Positions 44,288 through 53,185 of a stretch of DNA of 64,000 nt are shown piece after piece (the first letter of the stretch is position 1; each line of letters opens with the position of its first letter). The DNA is from Bacillota bacterium (lineage in GTDB: Bacteria; Bacillota; Clostridia; Lachnospirales; Lachnospiraceae). A model generated the notes under the pieces. It was given only the letters and a program-made list of their open reading frames with translations. It made no database searches and was not told the DNA's origin. Both the position numbers and the translations under genes were made by a program. The stretch spans positions 1-64,000 of the forward strand of contig JAQXYZ010000037.1 of the NCBI GenBank assembly GCA_029226935.1, written 5' to 3'.

Positions 44288-45388
44288 TTATCTGTCTGAT
44301 TTTGAAAAATCCTTCATGCAGACATTTAAATCAACGTTACCATCAATTCCATCCACCGATCCCTTGGAAGAGTATTGCCAAATGCTGAACTCATAGGGAA
44401 AATAAACCGGAGTTTCGTAATACGCAAACCACTTTTCATACTCCTCAAGCTGTTCCATATCCAGCATAATCATAAACGTCTTCAAATTACCGTAAATCAT
44501 CGGTGTATATCCGGCTTCCTTAATCCTCTCACAGAATGCAATAGCTGCTTTGGTATAGTCTTCCTGAGTCATATCAACTGTTCGCGCTGTACTGCTGGTT
44601 ACTTCTTCAAGATCTAACACCACCGGATAAGTAACATCATACTTTTCAATCAGGTCAAGGACAAATTCTGCCTCTTCCACAGCCTCTTCCTGTGTCACAG
44701 CCTGAGTGTAAAAATAAACTCCTACTTGAATATCATTCTCAAGTGCCCCTTCTATATTGTCCTTAAAATATTCATCTTCCGTCAGCTTTCCTTCTGTACT
44801 TCCCCTGAATCCTGCTCTGATAAAGGCATAAGACACATCAGAGGAAGCAACCTTCTCCCAGTTAATTTCCCCCTGATGTCTGGAGACATCGATTCCCTTG
44901 AGGGAATGAACCTCCTTCGTATCATCCACATAGACAATTTCTCCATTTTCTTGAGATACAAAGTTATCATATACATAATTATGCTTTTTCAAAGTTTCTG
45001 ATATGGGAAAGAATTTATATCCTCCATCAGCATAGACAATCACATTGTCTGTAAAAACAGTTCTAAACACCTGTGAGGAGCTTTCCCCATCCAGCATCAT
45101 CTGCTTCATTTCGTCTAAAAGCGCCTTTTTGCCTTCCTCTTTTGCCCGGCTGGCTGTTTCCTCGGAATACGCTTCTAAATCAGACTGAGTATAAATATAT
45201 TCTCCCCTCATGCTTTCATATTCTTCCAGCTGATTCATTACCGCCTGGCTCTTATCTTTTAGTCCATAGTTCTGTAAAAGAAGGACGATACATCCTGTAA
45301 GTGCCGATAATGTAATCAGGCAGAATATAATATTGGTAATCAGACTGATCTGCTGTCTCTTTCTGCTTCTTCTGGGTCTTGTACTCAT
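44288..45388 (-). CDS. membrane-anchored GH25 lysozyme (muramidase)
   Basis: The 366-residue protein has a basic N-terminus (RPRRSRKRQQ), one TM anchor at residues about 18-42, a linker of about 115 residues, and a glycoside hydrolase family 25 domain. The catalytic region is recognised by GIDVSRHQGEINW and VVLDLEEV (the DxE pair), with YFYTQA and SIWQYSS as family markers. It cuts muramic acid-glucosamine bonds in peptidoglycan. The start is ATG at 45388 with AGAAGAG upstream; a TTG further upstream has no ribosome site. A sigmaA promoter lies 50 bases before. Confidence 0.93.
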   Translation of the reverse strand: MSTRPRRSRKRQQISLITNIIFCLITLSALTGCIVLLLQNYGLKDKSQAVMNQLEEYESMRGEYIYTQSDLEAYSEETASRAKEEGKKALLDEMKQMMLDGESSSQVFRTVFTDNVIVYADGGYKFFPISETLKKHNYVYDNFVSQENGEIVYVDDTKEVHSLKGIDVSRHQGEINWEKVASSDVSYAFIRAGFRGSTEGKLTEDEYFKDNIEGALENDIQVGVYFYTQAVTQEEAVEEAEFVLDLIEKYDVTYPVVLDLEEVTSSTARTVDMTQEDYTKAAIAFCERIKEAGYTPMIYGNLKTFMIMLDMEQLEEYEKWFAYYETPVYFPYEFSIWQYSSKGSVDGIDGNVDLNVCMKDFSKSDR

Positions 45389-45436
45389 TTCTCTTCTGAA
45401 CCTTTCCAAATACTTGTTAAAAATATTTACAAGCTA

Positions 45437-45465
45437 AGTATAGTATGAAATTGGTTGTTTTTCAA
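45437..45465 (-). promoter_or_regulatory. sigmaA promoter of the lysozyme-araC operon
   Basis: TTGAAA-N17-TATACT on the minus strand, in the gap after yitT. Confidence 0.65.
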
Positions 45466-45496
45466 TTGTTTCTCCTTTCCAATTCTTTCTTGCTTC

Positions 45497-46354
45497 CTAC
45501 AGCCTTTCCCCAAAATAGCTCTTATACCCCTCTCCGAAAATCTCCGTTGCACTGGAAATAATCATAAATGCCGTGCTGTCCTCCTGCTTTACAATTTCTT
45601 CAATCTTATAGGCACTCTGCTTTTTTACCACACAAAAAATTACCTGTTTCTGTTCCTTTTTGAATGCCCCCGTACCGTAAAGATGTGTTACCCCTATATG
45701 CATTTCATTTAAAATTCGCTGCGTAATGGCTTCTGAGGAGTTGCTGATGATATAAAACATCTTTGCCCCGTCTCTGCCATATAGGACAAAATCTAAAGTC
45801 TGCGATGTCACATACGCTGAAATTGTACTGTACAGAACCGTTTCTACATTTCCAAATACGATTCCTCCAATTCCAATAATAATAGAATCTATAATCAAAA
45901 AAATGCTGCCTGTCTTTAAATGTGGCTTTCTTTGTTTTAAACACTTCACAATAATGTCCGTTCCTCCGGTAGTTGCCCCTGCCCGTAGTGCAAAACCAAC
46001 GCCAACTGCAACCAAAATACCCCCAAAAAGAGCCCCCAAAAGGGGTTGCTGCGTCAATGGCGGTACCTGATTAAAAATTTCGGTAAAAACTGAAATAATA
46101 GAGGTTGCATACAAGGTAGAAACAATAAATTTCATTCCGAACTTCCACGCGCCAAGAAGCATGATAGGAATATTGAACAATAAAAATAATACTCCCGTAG
46201 AGATTGGAACCAAGCGATTAATCACAATCGAAAGACCTGAAATCCCTCCCGGTGCAAGATTATTGGGATCTATAAACAGACTAACTCCCGCACCATATGA
46301 GATTGCCGCAAAGGTTATCATTAAATATTTTTTTACTGTCTTATTAAGCTGCAT
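45497..46354 (-). CDS. YitT family membrane protein (DUF161/DUF2179)
   Basis: The 285-residue protein has about five to six TM segments in its first 185 residues (including AAISYGAGVSLFIDPNNLAPGGISG, a family marker) and a C-terminal DUF2179 cytoplasmic domain (MFYIISNSSEAITQRIL, HLYGTGAFKKEQKQVIFCVV). Function of YitT proteins is not established. The start at 46354 follows GGAG with a six-base spacer; in-frame upstream methionines lack an SD. Just upstream is the ilvA terminator, which also has a sigmaG-like -10 in its stem. Confidence 0.88.
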   Translation of the reverse strand: MQLNKTVKKYLMITFAAISYGAGVSLFIDPNNLAPGGISGLSIVINRLVPISTGVLFLLFNIPIMLLGAWKFGMKFIVSTLYATSIISVFTEIFNQVPPLTQQPLLGALFGGILVAVGVGFALRAGATTGGTDIIVKCLKQRKPHLKTGSIFLIIDSIIIGIGGIVFGNVETVLYSTISAYVTSQTLDFVLYGRDGAKMFYIISNSSEAITQRILNEMHIGVTHLYGTGAFKKEQKQVIFCVVKKQSAYKIEEIVKQEDSTAFMIISSATEIFGEGYKSYFGERL

Positions 46355-46379
46355 ATTATTCTCCATTTTCTTAAATTGC

Positions 46380-46411
46380 AAAAACCGCATACGTTATAGT
46401 ATGCGGTTTTT
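46380..46411 (-). terminator. terminator after ilvA
   Basis: AAAAACCGCATAC pairs with GTATGCGGTTTTT around a six-base loop, giving a T-run on the minus strand. It is 26 bases past the ilvA stop and 25 bases before the yitT start. Confidence 0.88.
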
Positions 46412-46427
46412 CTCTCAAAAAATATGC
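46397..46427 (-). promoter_or_regulatory. possible sigmaG-like promoter of yitT within the terminator stem
   Basis: CATACTA is a full match to the sigmaG -10 and straddles the stem and loop. GCATA, a full -35 match, is 19 bases away, one more than the usual 17-18. Sporulation control of yitT is not known to me. Confidence 0.3.
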
Positions 46428-46436
46428 AGTTATCAA

Positions 46437-47660
46437 TTATATATTTGTGCGGACAAGCTTTGGTTTATAACCATTCTGCTCAAGTGCCTGTATGATCTGA
46501 TGCTTATGCTCTGTTCCAAACGCCTCCAAGGTAATCCGAAGTTCCACAGCAGCGCTTCTGTTGATGGATACAAACTGGTTGTGTTCCAGCTTAATAACAT
46601 TGCCGTTCTGTCTGGCAATCACATCTGCCACATGAGAAAGTTCTCCCGGCTTATCAGGAAGCAGCACGGATACCGTAAAGATACGGTCTCTCATAATCAA
46701 GCCCTGCTGCACCACGGAAGACATGGTAATTACATCCATATTACCTCCGCTTAAGATTGCCACGATCTTCTTTCCTTTCACCTTCAGATGCTTTAAAGCT
46801 GCCACAGTAAGCAATCCTGAATTTTCTACTACCATTTTATGATTTTCTACCATATCCAGAAAAGCAACTACCAATTCCTCATCAGGAATAGTGATAATAT
46901 CGTCAAGGTTCTTACAAAGGTAAGGGAAAATCTGGGTTCCCGGAGTCTTTACCGCAGTTCCGTCCGCAATCGTGCTGACATGATCCAAGGTAACAACTTT
47001 TCCCGCCTCGATAGATGCCTTTAAGCAGCTTGCGCCTTCCGGCTCTACTCCAATGACCTTAATATTGGGATTTAAAAGCTTTGCCAGTGTAGAGACACCT
47101 GTTGCAAGTCCGCCTCCCCCTACCGGTACAAGTATGTAATCAACCAGCGGCAGTTCCTTAAAAATTTCCATTGCAATCGTGCCCTGACCGGTTGCCACCG
47201 CCGGATCATCAAAGGGGTGAATAAAAGTATATCCATTTTCCTTTGCCAGCTCGTAGGCGTGCTCGCATGCCTCATCATATACATCCCCGTAAAGAACTAC
47301 TTCTGCGCCATAGCTTTTGGTTCTGTTTACCTTAATTAAAGGGGTTGTGGTGGGCATTACAATGACTGCCTTAACACCATAGCATTTTGCTGCATATGCC
47401 ACACCCTGAGCATGATTGCCTGCGGATGCGGTAATCAGTCCTTTCGCACGTTCCTCATCAGAGAGTGTACTTAACTTGTAATATGCTCCCCTGAGCTTAT
47501 ATGCTCCGGTAAACTGCATATTCTCAGGCTTTAAATAAATCTTATTTTCTGTCTGGGCACTATAAAAATCACTGTACACCAGCTTAGTTTCCTGTGTTAC
47601 TTTTTTGACTGTTTCTGATGCCTCTTCAAATTTTTCCAGTGTCAACATCTTGCTTTCCAT
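46437..47660 (-). CDS. ilvA: threonine ammonia-lyase with ACT domain
   Basis: The 407-residue PLP enzyme deaminates threonine to 2-oxobutanoate. The PLP lysine is in TGAYKLRGAYYK near residue 58, ASAGNHAQGVAYAA follows, and the phosphate loop is PVGGGGLATGV. A single C-terminal ACT domain (residues about 330-405, FTVSVLLPDKPGELSHV) suggests amino-acid feedback or the catabolic TdcB type. It lies between ftsY and yitT, 20 bases downstream of ftsY's reading direction. Start choice between 47660 and a second ATG four codons later is open. Confidence 0.93.
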   Translation of the reverse strand: MESKMLTLEKFEEASETVKKVTQETKLVYSDFYSAQTENKIYLKPENMQFTGAYKLRGAYYKLSTLSDEERAKGLITASAGNHAQGVAYAAKCYGVKAVIVMPTTTPLIKVNRTKSYGAEVVLYGDVYDEACEHAYELAKENGYTFIHPFDDPAVATGQGTIAMEIFKELPLVDYILVPVGGGGLATGVSTLAKLLNPNIKVIGVEPEGASCLKASIEAGKVVTLDHVSTIADGTAVKTPGTQIFPYLCKNLDDIITIPDEELVVAFLDMVENHKMVVENSGLLTVAALKHLKVKGKKIVAILSGGNMDVITMSSVVQQGLIMRDRIFTVSVLLPDKPGELSHVADVIARQNGNVIKLEHNQFVSINRSAAVELRITLEAFGTEHKHQIIQALEQNGYKPKLVRTNI

Positions 47661-47680
47661 CGTTAATTAAACCATCCCTT

Positions 47681-48610
47681 CTACAAAGACTGCTCGTCTT
47701 TCTCAAACAAAGCATTTACAAACTCTTCTGAATCAAATTTCTGCAGATCCTCCAGCTTTTCTCCAACTCCGATATATTTTACCGGAATGCTCAGTTCAGA
47801 CTGAATTGCCACTGCAATCCCTCCCTTGGCAGTTCCATCCATCTTTGTGAGAATGATTCCCGTAAGATTTGCAATCTCCCCAAACTCTCTTGCCTGACTT
47901 AGTGCATTCTGTCCGGTAGTACCATCCAAAACAATCAAATTTTCTCTGTGCACACCTGGGAATTCCCTGTCAATAATTCGGTTCATTTTTTTCAGTTCTT
48001 CCATCAGATTTTTCTTATTGTGAAGCCTTCCTGCCGTGTCACAGATCAATACATCCACATGTCTTGCCTTAGCCGCATTGACCGCATCATACACTACGCT
48101 GGAAGGATCAGCTCCCTGTGCACCGGTAATGATGTCAACCCCTGCGCGGTTCGCCCACTCGGTCAGCTGTTCACATGCCGCTGCCCTGTAGGTATCTGCT
48201 GCTGCAACCAATACCTTTCGTCCCTGTTCCTTCAAAATGCCTGCAAGCTTTCCTACCGAAGTAGTTTTTCCCACTCCGTTGACCCCAATAACCAGAATTA
48301 CCGACTGCTGATGTTCAAACTCGTAAGCTGTTTCCTCTACCTTCATCTGTTCTTTGATATTTTCAATCAAAAACTCCTTACATTCTGCCGGTTCCTTGAT
48401 ATGGTTTTCCTTTACCTGCGCACGAAGTTTTTCAAGAATATCACCAGTCGATTTTACACCGATGTCTCCCATGATAAGGATTTCTTCCAGTTCCTCGTAA
48501 AAATCCTCATCTATGGAGGAAAATCCACCAAATACAGCATCGATTCCCTGTATAATGTTGTTCCTTGTTTTACTCAGTCCTTCTTTTAATCTGCTGAAAA
48601 ACCCTGCCAT
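47681..48610 (-). CDS. ftsY: signal recognition particle receptor
   Basis: The 309-residue FtsY is the membrane receptor for SRP. The NG domain has GVNGVGKTTSVGKLA, AADTYRAAA, DTAGRLHNKKN and TKMDGTAKGG. It lacks a long acidic A domain, as is usual in Firmicutes, and begins MAGFFSRLKEGLSKTR with the amphipathic membrane-targeting helix. Its ATG overlaps the smc stop (TGATG), so it is translationally coupled to smc. Confidence 0.97.
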   Translation of the reverse strand: MAGFFSRLKEGLSKTRNNIIQGIDAVFGGFSSIDEDFYEELEEILIMGDIGVKSTGDILEKLRAQVKENHIKEPAECKEFLIENIKEQMKVEETAYEFEHQQSVILVIGVNGVGKTTSVGKLAGILKEQGRKVLVAAADTYRAAACEQLTEWANRAGVDIITGAQGADPSSVVYDAVNAAKARHVDVLICDTAGRLHNKKNLMEELKKMNRIIDREFPGVHRENLIVLDGTTGQNALSQAREFGEIANLTGIILTKMDGTAKGGIAVAIQSELSIPVKYIGVGEKLEDLQKFDSEEFVNALFEKDEQSL

Positions 48611-51600
48611 CAGTCATCTAACTCCTTATCAATCAAATTTACACTTACCAGCGTGGATACCCCTTTTTCCTGCATGGTAATACCATAAAGTCTGTCTGCC
48701 TTTTCCATGGTACCTCTTCTATGGGTAATAACAATAAACTGTGTATATTTGGTAAGCTTATGTAAATATTTTGCGAAACGGGCAACATTATTTTCATCAA
48801 GCGCTGCTTCAATCTCATCCAAAAGGCAGAAAGGAGAAGGCTTCAGGTTCTGAATCGCAAACAACAGTGCAATCGCAGTCAATGCCTTTTCACCACCGGA
48901 AAGCTGCATCATATTCTGAAGTTTCTTTCCCGGCGGCTGTGCAATAATACGGATACCGGCTTCCAGAATGTCCTCATCCTCCATAAGTTCCAGTGTACCC
49001 TTGCCGCCACCAAACAATTCTTTAAATACCTTATCAAATTCCTTGCTGATTTCCGCAAATTTCTCATTAAACTGCTTACGCATTGCCGTATCCAGTTCTA
49101 CGATAATGCCCTCCAGCGTCTTTTCCGCTTCTACCAGATCGTCATGCTGAGTTTTCAGGAACTGATAGCGCTCCATCAGGTTCTTGTAATCTTCAATGGC
49201 ATTGACGTTTACATCCCCCAGTTTCTTAATCTGCTCTTTTAAGGAAGTAATATCCTTCTTCATTGCTGCAAGATCAGTCATCTCTTCATTTCGAAGCGAT
49301 GCCGCATCGGAAAGGGTAATCTCATATTCATCCCACATGTAATTGATCTGACCTTCCAACGCTTCCTGAAATTTTTCTTTCTGGGAATTTAGTCTGTAAA
49401 CTTCTTTGTCTAACCCTGTCATCTTTTCTGCAAGAGCTTCTCTGTCTGTAAAGAAGTTTTTCTGTTTCTGGGAAAGCTGTTCCTTCTTCTCAATATTTTC
49501 TTTAAGTTTTTTCTCCGTATCCCCCTGAGTGGTGTGGGAAGCCGCAATTGTCTCTTCAATAGAAACAATACTATTCTGCTTGTTTAGAGTTTCCTCACTG
49601 TTTTTCTTCAGTCCTTCTTCAATTTCCTGCAGTTCCCTTGCATATCTGTCAATTTCGCCGTCAATACGGTTCACATTCTGCTGATGGAAGTCCTGTTGCT
49701 GTAGCATTTTTTCCACCTCAACATCCCATTCAGACACATGGGCAGACTGCTCTGACTCTTCCTTGCGCTTTTCCTCCAGCTCCATCTGGAATTTTCGTAT
49801 CTGCTGCTCTACCTTTTGTTCTAAAAGTTCAGAATCCTCCAGTTCCTTCTGGATTTCCTGTTTACTTAATTTGATTTCCTGAATCTGCTGCTCAATTTCT
49901 CTTTCTTCTGATTTCAGCTCCATGGAACCTTCTGAAGCTTCTTCCTTACGTTCCTGAGCCTTAATCACGTTAAGACGTGCTGTATTCTGCTCGATAAATT
50001 TCTTCTGCAGTGCCGCCTTATCCTCTTCTAAGCTTAACCGGAGTTTGTTTCTCTCCGCCTTAGTTCCTTCAATTTCATTTAACAGCTGATCAATTTCCTT
50101 TAAGAACTGTTTGACCTTGCCCTCCAGTTCCGCCATCTCTCTTCTGCGTCCAAGGAGATTGCTGTTATTCTTGAATGCACCACCACTGATAGCACCGCCG
50201 GGAACAAGAAGCTCTCCCTCCAAAGTAACCATTCGAATGCCGTAGTCAAACTTTCTTGCAATCTTAACGGCATTGTCAACATGATCCACCACAACGATAC
50301 GTCCAAGCATTGCCTTGGCAACATTTCTGTACTTATCATCAATGGAAACCAGCTCATCCGCCATTCCGATAACGCCCTTTTCATCCAAAGCTTCCGGATT
50401 CTTAAACTCCTGAGGCTTGGTAATGCTGGTAAGCGGGAGGAAGGTTGCACGTCCTGCCTTATTTTGCTTTAAGAATGCAATCATTCTCTTGGCAGTTTCT
50501 TCATCATCGGTAACAATATTTTGAATATTGCCACCAAGTGCTGTTTCAATTGCGGTTTCATATTTTTTCTCTACTTTAATAATATCCGCAACGACACCGA
50601 TAATTCCCTTTTCTTTGTCCTTGCATTCCATCACCCTTTTGACACTGCCGCCATATCCCTCATAGCGTTCCGTCAGGTTGGTAAGGGCCTCCAGCTTTGA
50701 TTTCTCCTGATGATAGCTTACCTGCGTATCACGAAGCTTCTGATCCTTCCCTGCCAGTTCTTCCCTGATAAGAGCCAGTTTTTCTTCCTTTTGCTCCTGA
50801 GCATCGTTTAAACTGCGTATTTGTTCATTGATCTTTTCAAATTCTTCTTCCAGCTGCTTAATCGTTGCTTCCTGCTGTGCTTCGTCAGATTTAATACGAA
50901 GCAATCTTGAGGTCAGCTCCGCTTTGCGGATATTAATCTGCTCCGTCATGGTATCATAACGACCCAGCTTGGATTTAATAGTCGCTCTGCTGTTCAATGC
51001 ATCTATAATGGTATTTTTGCCGGATTCAATGTCATTGTTCAGTTCTTCAATTCTGCCCTGAACTGCCAACAGTTTCTCTCTGGCTTCATTTCTTTCTTTC
51101 TCAATTTCGGCAACCTGTTCATCAATGACCTTTTTATCTGCAAGAATCCCCTCTTTATCCAAAAGTCTGGCATTCATTTCCTTGGAAACAGCCTCTTTTC
51201 GTGACATAAAATGTTCTTCATTGCTCTGAGCAGACTTTATCTGCTCCTTAAGTACATTGATTTCACCTTCCAGCTTACCGCGAAGCATACTGGTATCCGT
51301 CAGGGAAGTCCTGTCAGCTTCAATACTTTCATCCAACTGCTCAATCTGCCCCTGAATCTGTTCATATTCTTCTTTAATCTTTTCATACTGGGCTGTTGTC
51401 TGCTCCAGATCGTTATTTGCAATTTCAAACTTGTCCTGGGCATTTTTAAGTTGTTCCTGCAGTCGGTTATTCTCAAGCAGAAACATATTAACATCCAGAG
51501 TCTTTAACTCTTCTTTCTTTTTCAGATAAATCTTAGCTGTTTCAGACTGCTTTTCTAAAGGTCCGATCTGCTTTTCCAGCTCTGAAAGTATATCATTTAC

Positions 51601-52170
51601 GCGAACCAGATTTTGTTTTTCATCCTCTAACTTTTTCTGAGCGGCAACCTTACGCTTTTTAAATTTTACAATACCCGCAGCTTCATCAAAAAGCTCTCTT
51701 CTTTCTTCCGGCTTACCACTTAAGATTTTATCAATCTGACCCTGTCCTATGATGGAATATCCCTCTTTACCGATACCGGTATCATAAAATAATTCATTGA
51801 CATCCTTCAATCTGCATGGAGCTCCGTTTAAAAGGTATTCACTTTCTCCTGAACGATAAATTCGTCTGGCAACTGTTACCTCGTCAAAATCAATCGCCAG
51901 TTGATGATCCGAATTATCCAGTGTGATTGCAACATATGCATATCCCAACGGCTTACGCATTTCTGTTCCCGAGAAGATAACATCCTGCATGGACGCCCCA
52001 CGAAGCTGCTTAATTCTCTGCTCCCCAAGCACCCAGCGCACTGCATCTGCTACATTACTTTTTCCACTTCCATTAGGCCCCACAATTCCGGTTATTCCAT
52101 TGTGAAATTTAAAAACTATTTTATTGGCAAAAGATTTAAATCCCTGAATTTCTATACTTTTTAGATACAT
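48610..52170 (-). CDS. smc: chromosome segregation ATPase SMC
   Basis: The 1186-residue protein is a full-length condensin. The head Walker A is GPNGSGKSNVADAVRW near residue 33, coiled coil runs from about 170 to 500 and 680 to 1020, the hinge lies between (GYGGSVKRVMECKDKEKGIIG onward), and the C-terminal head has signature LSGGEKALTAIALLFA and Walker B FCLLDEIEAALDE. The start MYLKSIEIQGFKSF at 52170 is family-typical and has AGGTG upstream, seven bases after the rnc stop. It compacts and segregates the chromosome with ScpAB, not encoded here. Confidence 0.98.
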   Translation of the reverse strand: MYLKSIEIQGFKSFANKIVFKFHNGITGIVGPNGSGKSNVADAVRWVLGEQRIKQLRGASMQDVIFSGTEMRKPLGYAYVAITLDNSDHQLAIDFDEVTVARRIYRSGESEYLLNGAPCRLKDVNELFYDTGIGKEGYSIIGQGQIDKILSGKPEERRELFDEAAGIVKFKKRKVAAQKKLEDEKQNLVRVNDILSELEKQIGPLEKQSETAKIYLKKKEELKTLDVNMFLLENNRLQEQLKNAQDKFEIANNDLEQTTAQYEKIKEEYEQIQGQIEQLDESIEADRTSLTDTSMLRGKLEGEINVLKEQIKSAQSNEEHFMSRKEAVSKEMNARLLDKEGILADKKVIDEQVAEIEKERNEAREKLLAVQGRIEELNNDIESGKNTIIDALNSRATIKSKLGRYDTMTEQINIRKAELTSRLLRIKSDEAQQEATIKQLEEEFEKINEQIRSLNDAQEQKEEKLALIREELAGKDQKLRDTQVSYHQEKSKLEALTNLTERYEGYGGSVKRVMECKDKEKGIIGVVADIIKVEKKYETAIETALGGNIQNIVTDDEETAKRMIAFLKQNKAGRATFLPLTSITKPQEFKNPEALDEKGVIGMADELVSIDDKYRNVAKAMLGRIVVVDHVDNAVKIARKFDYGIRMVTLEGELLVPGGAISGGAFKNNSNLLGRRREMAELEGKVKQFLKEIDQLLNEIEGTKAERNKLRLSLEEDKAALQKKFIEQNTARLNVIKAQERKEEASEGSMELKSEEREIEQQIQEIKLSKQEIQKELEDSELLEQKVEQQIRKFQMELEEKRKEESEQSAHVSEWDVEVEKMLQQQDFHQQNVNRIDGEIDRYARELQEIEEGLKKNSEETLNKQNSIVSIEETIAASHTTQGDTEKKLKENIEKKEQLSQKQKNFFTDREALAEKMTGLDKEVYRLNSQKEKFQEALEGQINYMWDEYEITLSDAASLRNEEMTDLAAMKKDITSLKEQIKKLGDVNVNAIEDYKNLMERYQFLKTQHDDLVEAEKTLEGIIVELDTAMRKQFNEKFAEISKEFDKVFKELFGGGKGTLELMEDEDILEAGIRIIAQPPGKKLQNMMQLSGGEKALTAIALLFAIQNLKPSPFCLLDEIEAALDENNVARFAKYLHKLTKYTQFIVITHRRGTMEKADRLYGITMQEKGVSTLVSVNLIDKELDD

Positions 52171-52177
52171 ACAACAC

Positions 52178-52870
52178 CTACTTTTTTTGGCTTTGTCCCA
52201 GCAGCACCTCATAAGCTGCCTGTTGCTCCGCAGACTTCTTATTGCGCCCCTGCCCTTTTCCTACTGTCTGACCATCAATTCTGGCTTCCACAATGAAAAT
52301 CTTATCATGATCCGGCCCGGTTTCACTGATCAATTCATACACAAGGCTTTTTCCCATTTTCTGCACCTTTTCCTGCAAAATGGTTTTACTGTCATAAAAC
52401 AACTGCTTGTCCTCCAAGTCGGAAAGAATGAACTTATTTACAAACTTCTCCGCCTCTTCAATTCCGCCGTCCAGATAAATTGCTCCAAGCACAGCCTCCA
52501 TCACATCCGAGATAATGGAATCACGTTTTCTTCCCCCTGTTGCTTCTTCCCCTTTGCCCAAAAGGATATACTTCCCCAAAGACAAATCTCTGGCACAGAA
52601 TGCCAGTGCAGGCTCACAGACCATGGAAGAACGCATCCTCGTCATCTGCCCCTCAGACATCTCCGAATATGTTTCAAAGAGAAACCGGCTTGACAAAAGC
52701 TCTAATACCGCATCCCCCAGGAATTCCAGTCTCTCATAATTTTTATATTTATTAATTTTTTGTTCATTAGAAAAAGAGCTATGGGTCAAAGCCTGCATAA
52801 TAAGTGCCTTATCCTTGAACTCATAACCTATTTTTTCTTCCAGTTCTTTTACTTCTTCATTTTTATACAT
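52178..52870 (-). CDS. rnc: ribonuclease III
   Basis: This 230-residue enzyme processes double-stranded RNA such as rRNA precursors. The RNase III signature is YERLEFLGDAVLEL near residue 45 with a second acid patch DVMEAVLGAIYLDGG, and a C-terminal dsRBD (GQGRNKKSAEQQAAYEVL). AAAGGG lies six bases before the ATG. It follows acpP after an efficient-looking terminator and precedes smc in conserved order. Confidence 0.97.
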   Translation of the reverse strand: MYKNEEVKELEEKIGYEFKDKALIMQALTHSSFSNEQKINKYKNYERLEFLGDAVLELLSSRFLFETYSEMSEGQMTRMRSSMVCEPALAFCARDLSLGKYILLGKGEEATGGRKRDSIISDVMEAVLGAIYLDGGIEEAEKFVNKFILSDLEDKQLFYDSKTILQEKVQKMGKSLVYELISETGPDHDKIFIVEARIDGQTVGKGQGRNKKSAEQQAAYEVLLGQSQKK

Positions 52871-52916
52871 ATTTTACCCTTTACCCATGCATATGACAGA
52901 AGCAATCTGCCACCAC

Positions 52917-52940
52917 AAAAAAGCCCTTAACGGGCTTTTT
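52917..52940 (-). terminator. terminator overlapping the acpP stop codon
   Basis: AAAAAGCCC and GGGCTTTTTT pair around a five-base loop; the stem begins within the last bases of the acpP stop codon and T-run follows. Confidence 0.88.
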
Positions 52941-53169
52941 AGTTGAGAACATTTTTAATCATGTTGACTGCTTCTTCTACGGTAGTAATATTTTCTGCTT
53001 CTTCCGCAGGAATTTCAATATCAAATTCCTCCTCTATCCCCATAATAATCTGAAAAACATCTAAGGAATCGGCTCCCAGATCATCTACAAAAGTTGTTTC
53101 CATCGAGATCTCTTCGGGGTCAACGTTGAGAACGTCAGCAATTACTTTTTTTAATTTTTCAAATTCCAT
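52939..53169 (-). CDS. acpP: acyl carrier protein
   Basis: The 76-residue ACP carries the growing fatty acyl chain on phosphopantetheine attached to the serine of the GADSLDVFQI motif near residue 37. Overall acidic composition and length match the family. It is 16 bases after plsX, whose substrate is acyl-ACP, and AAAGGAA lies ahead of the ATG. Confidence 0.97.
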   Translation of the reverse strand: MEFEKLKKVIADVLNVDPEEISMETTFVDDLGADSLDVFQIIMGIEEEFDIEIPAEEAENITTVEEAVNMIKNVLN

Positions 53170-53185
53170 TTTTTAAGTTTCCTTT

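Noticed and set aside
48968..52164. Several plus-strand open frames within smc
   Set aside because: They have no ribosome sites or family motifs and are shadows of the smc coding frame.
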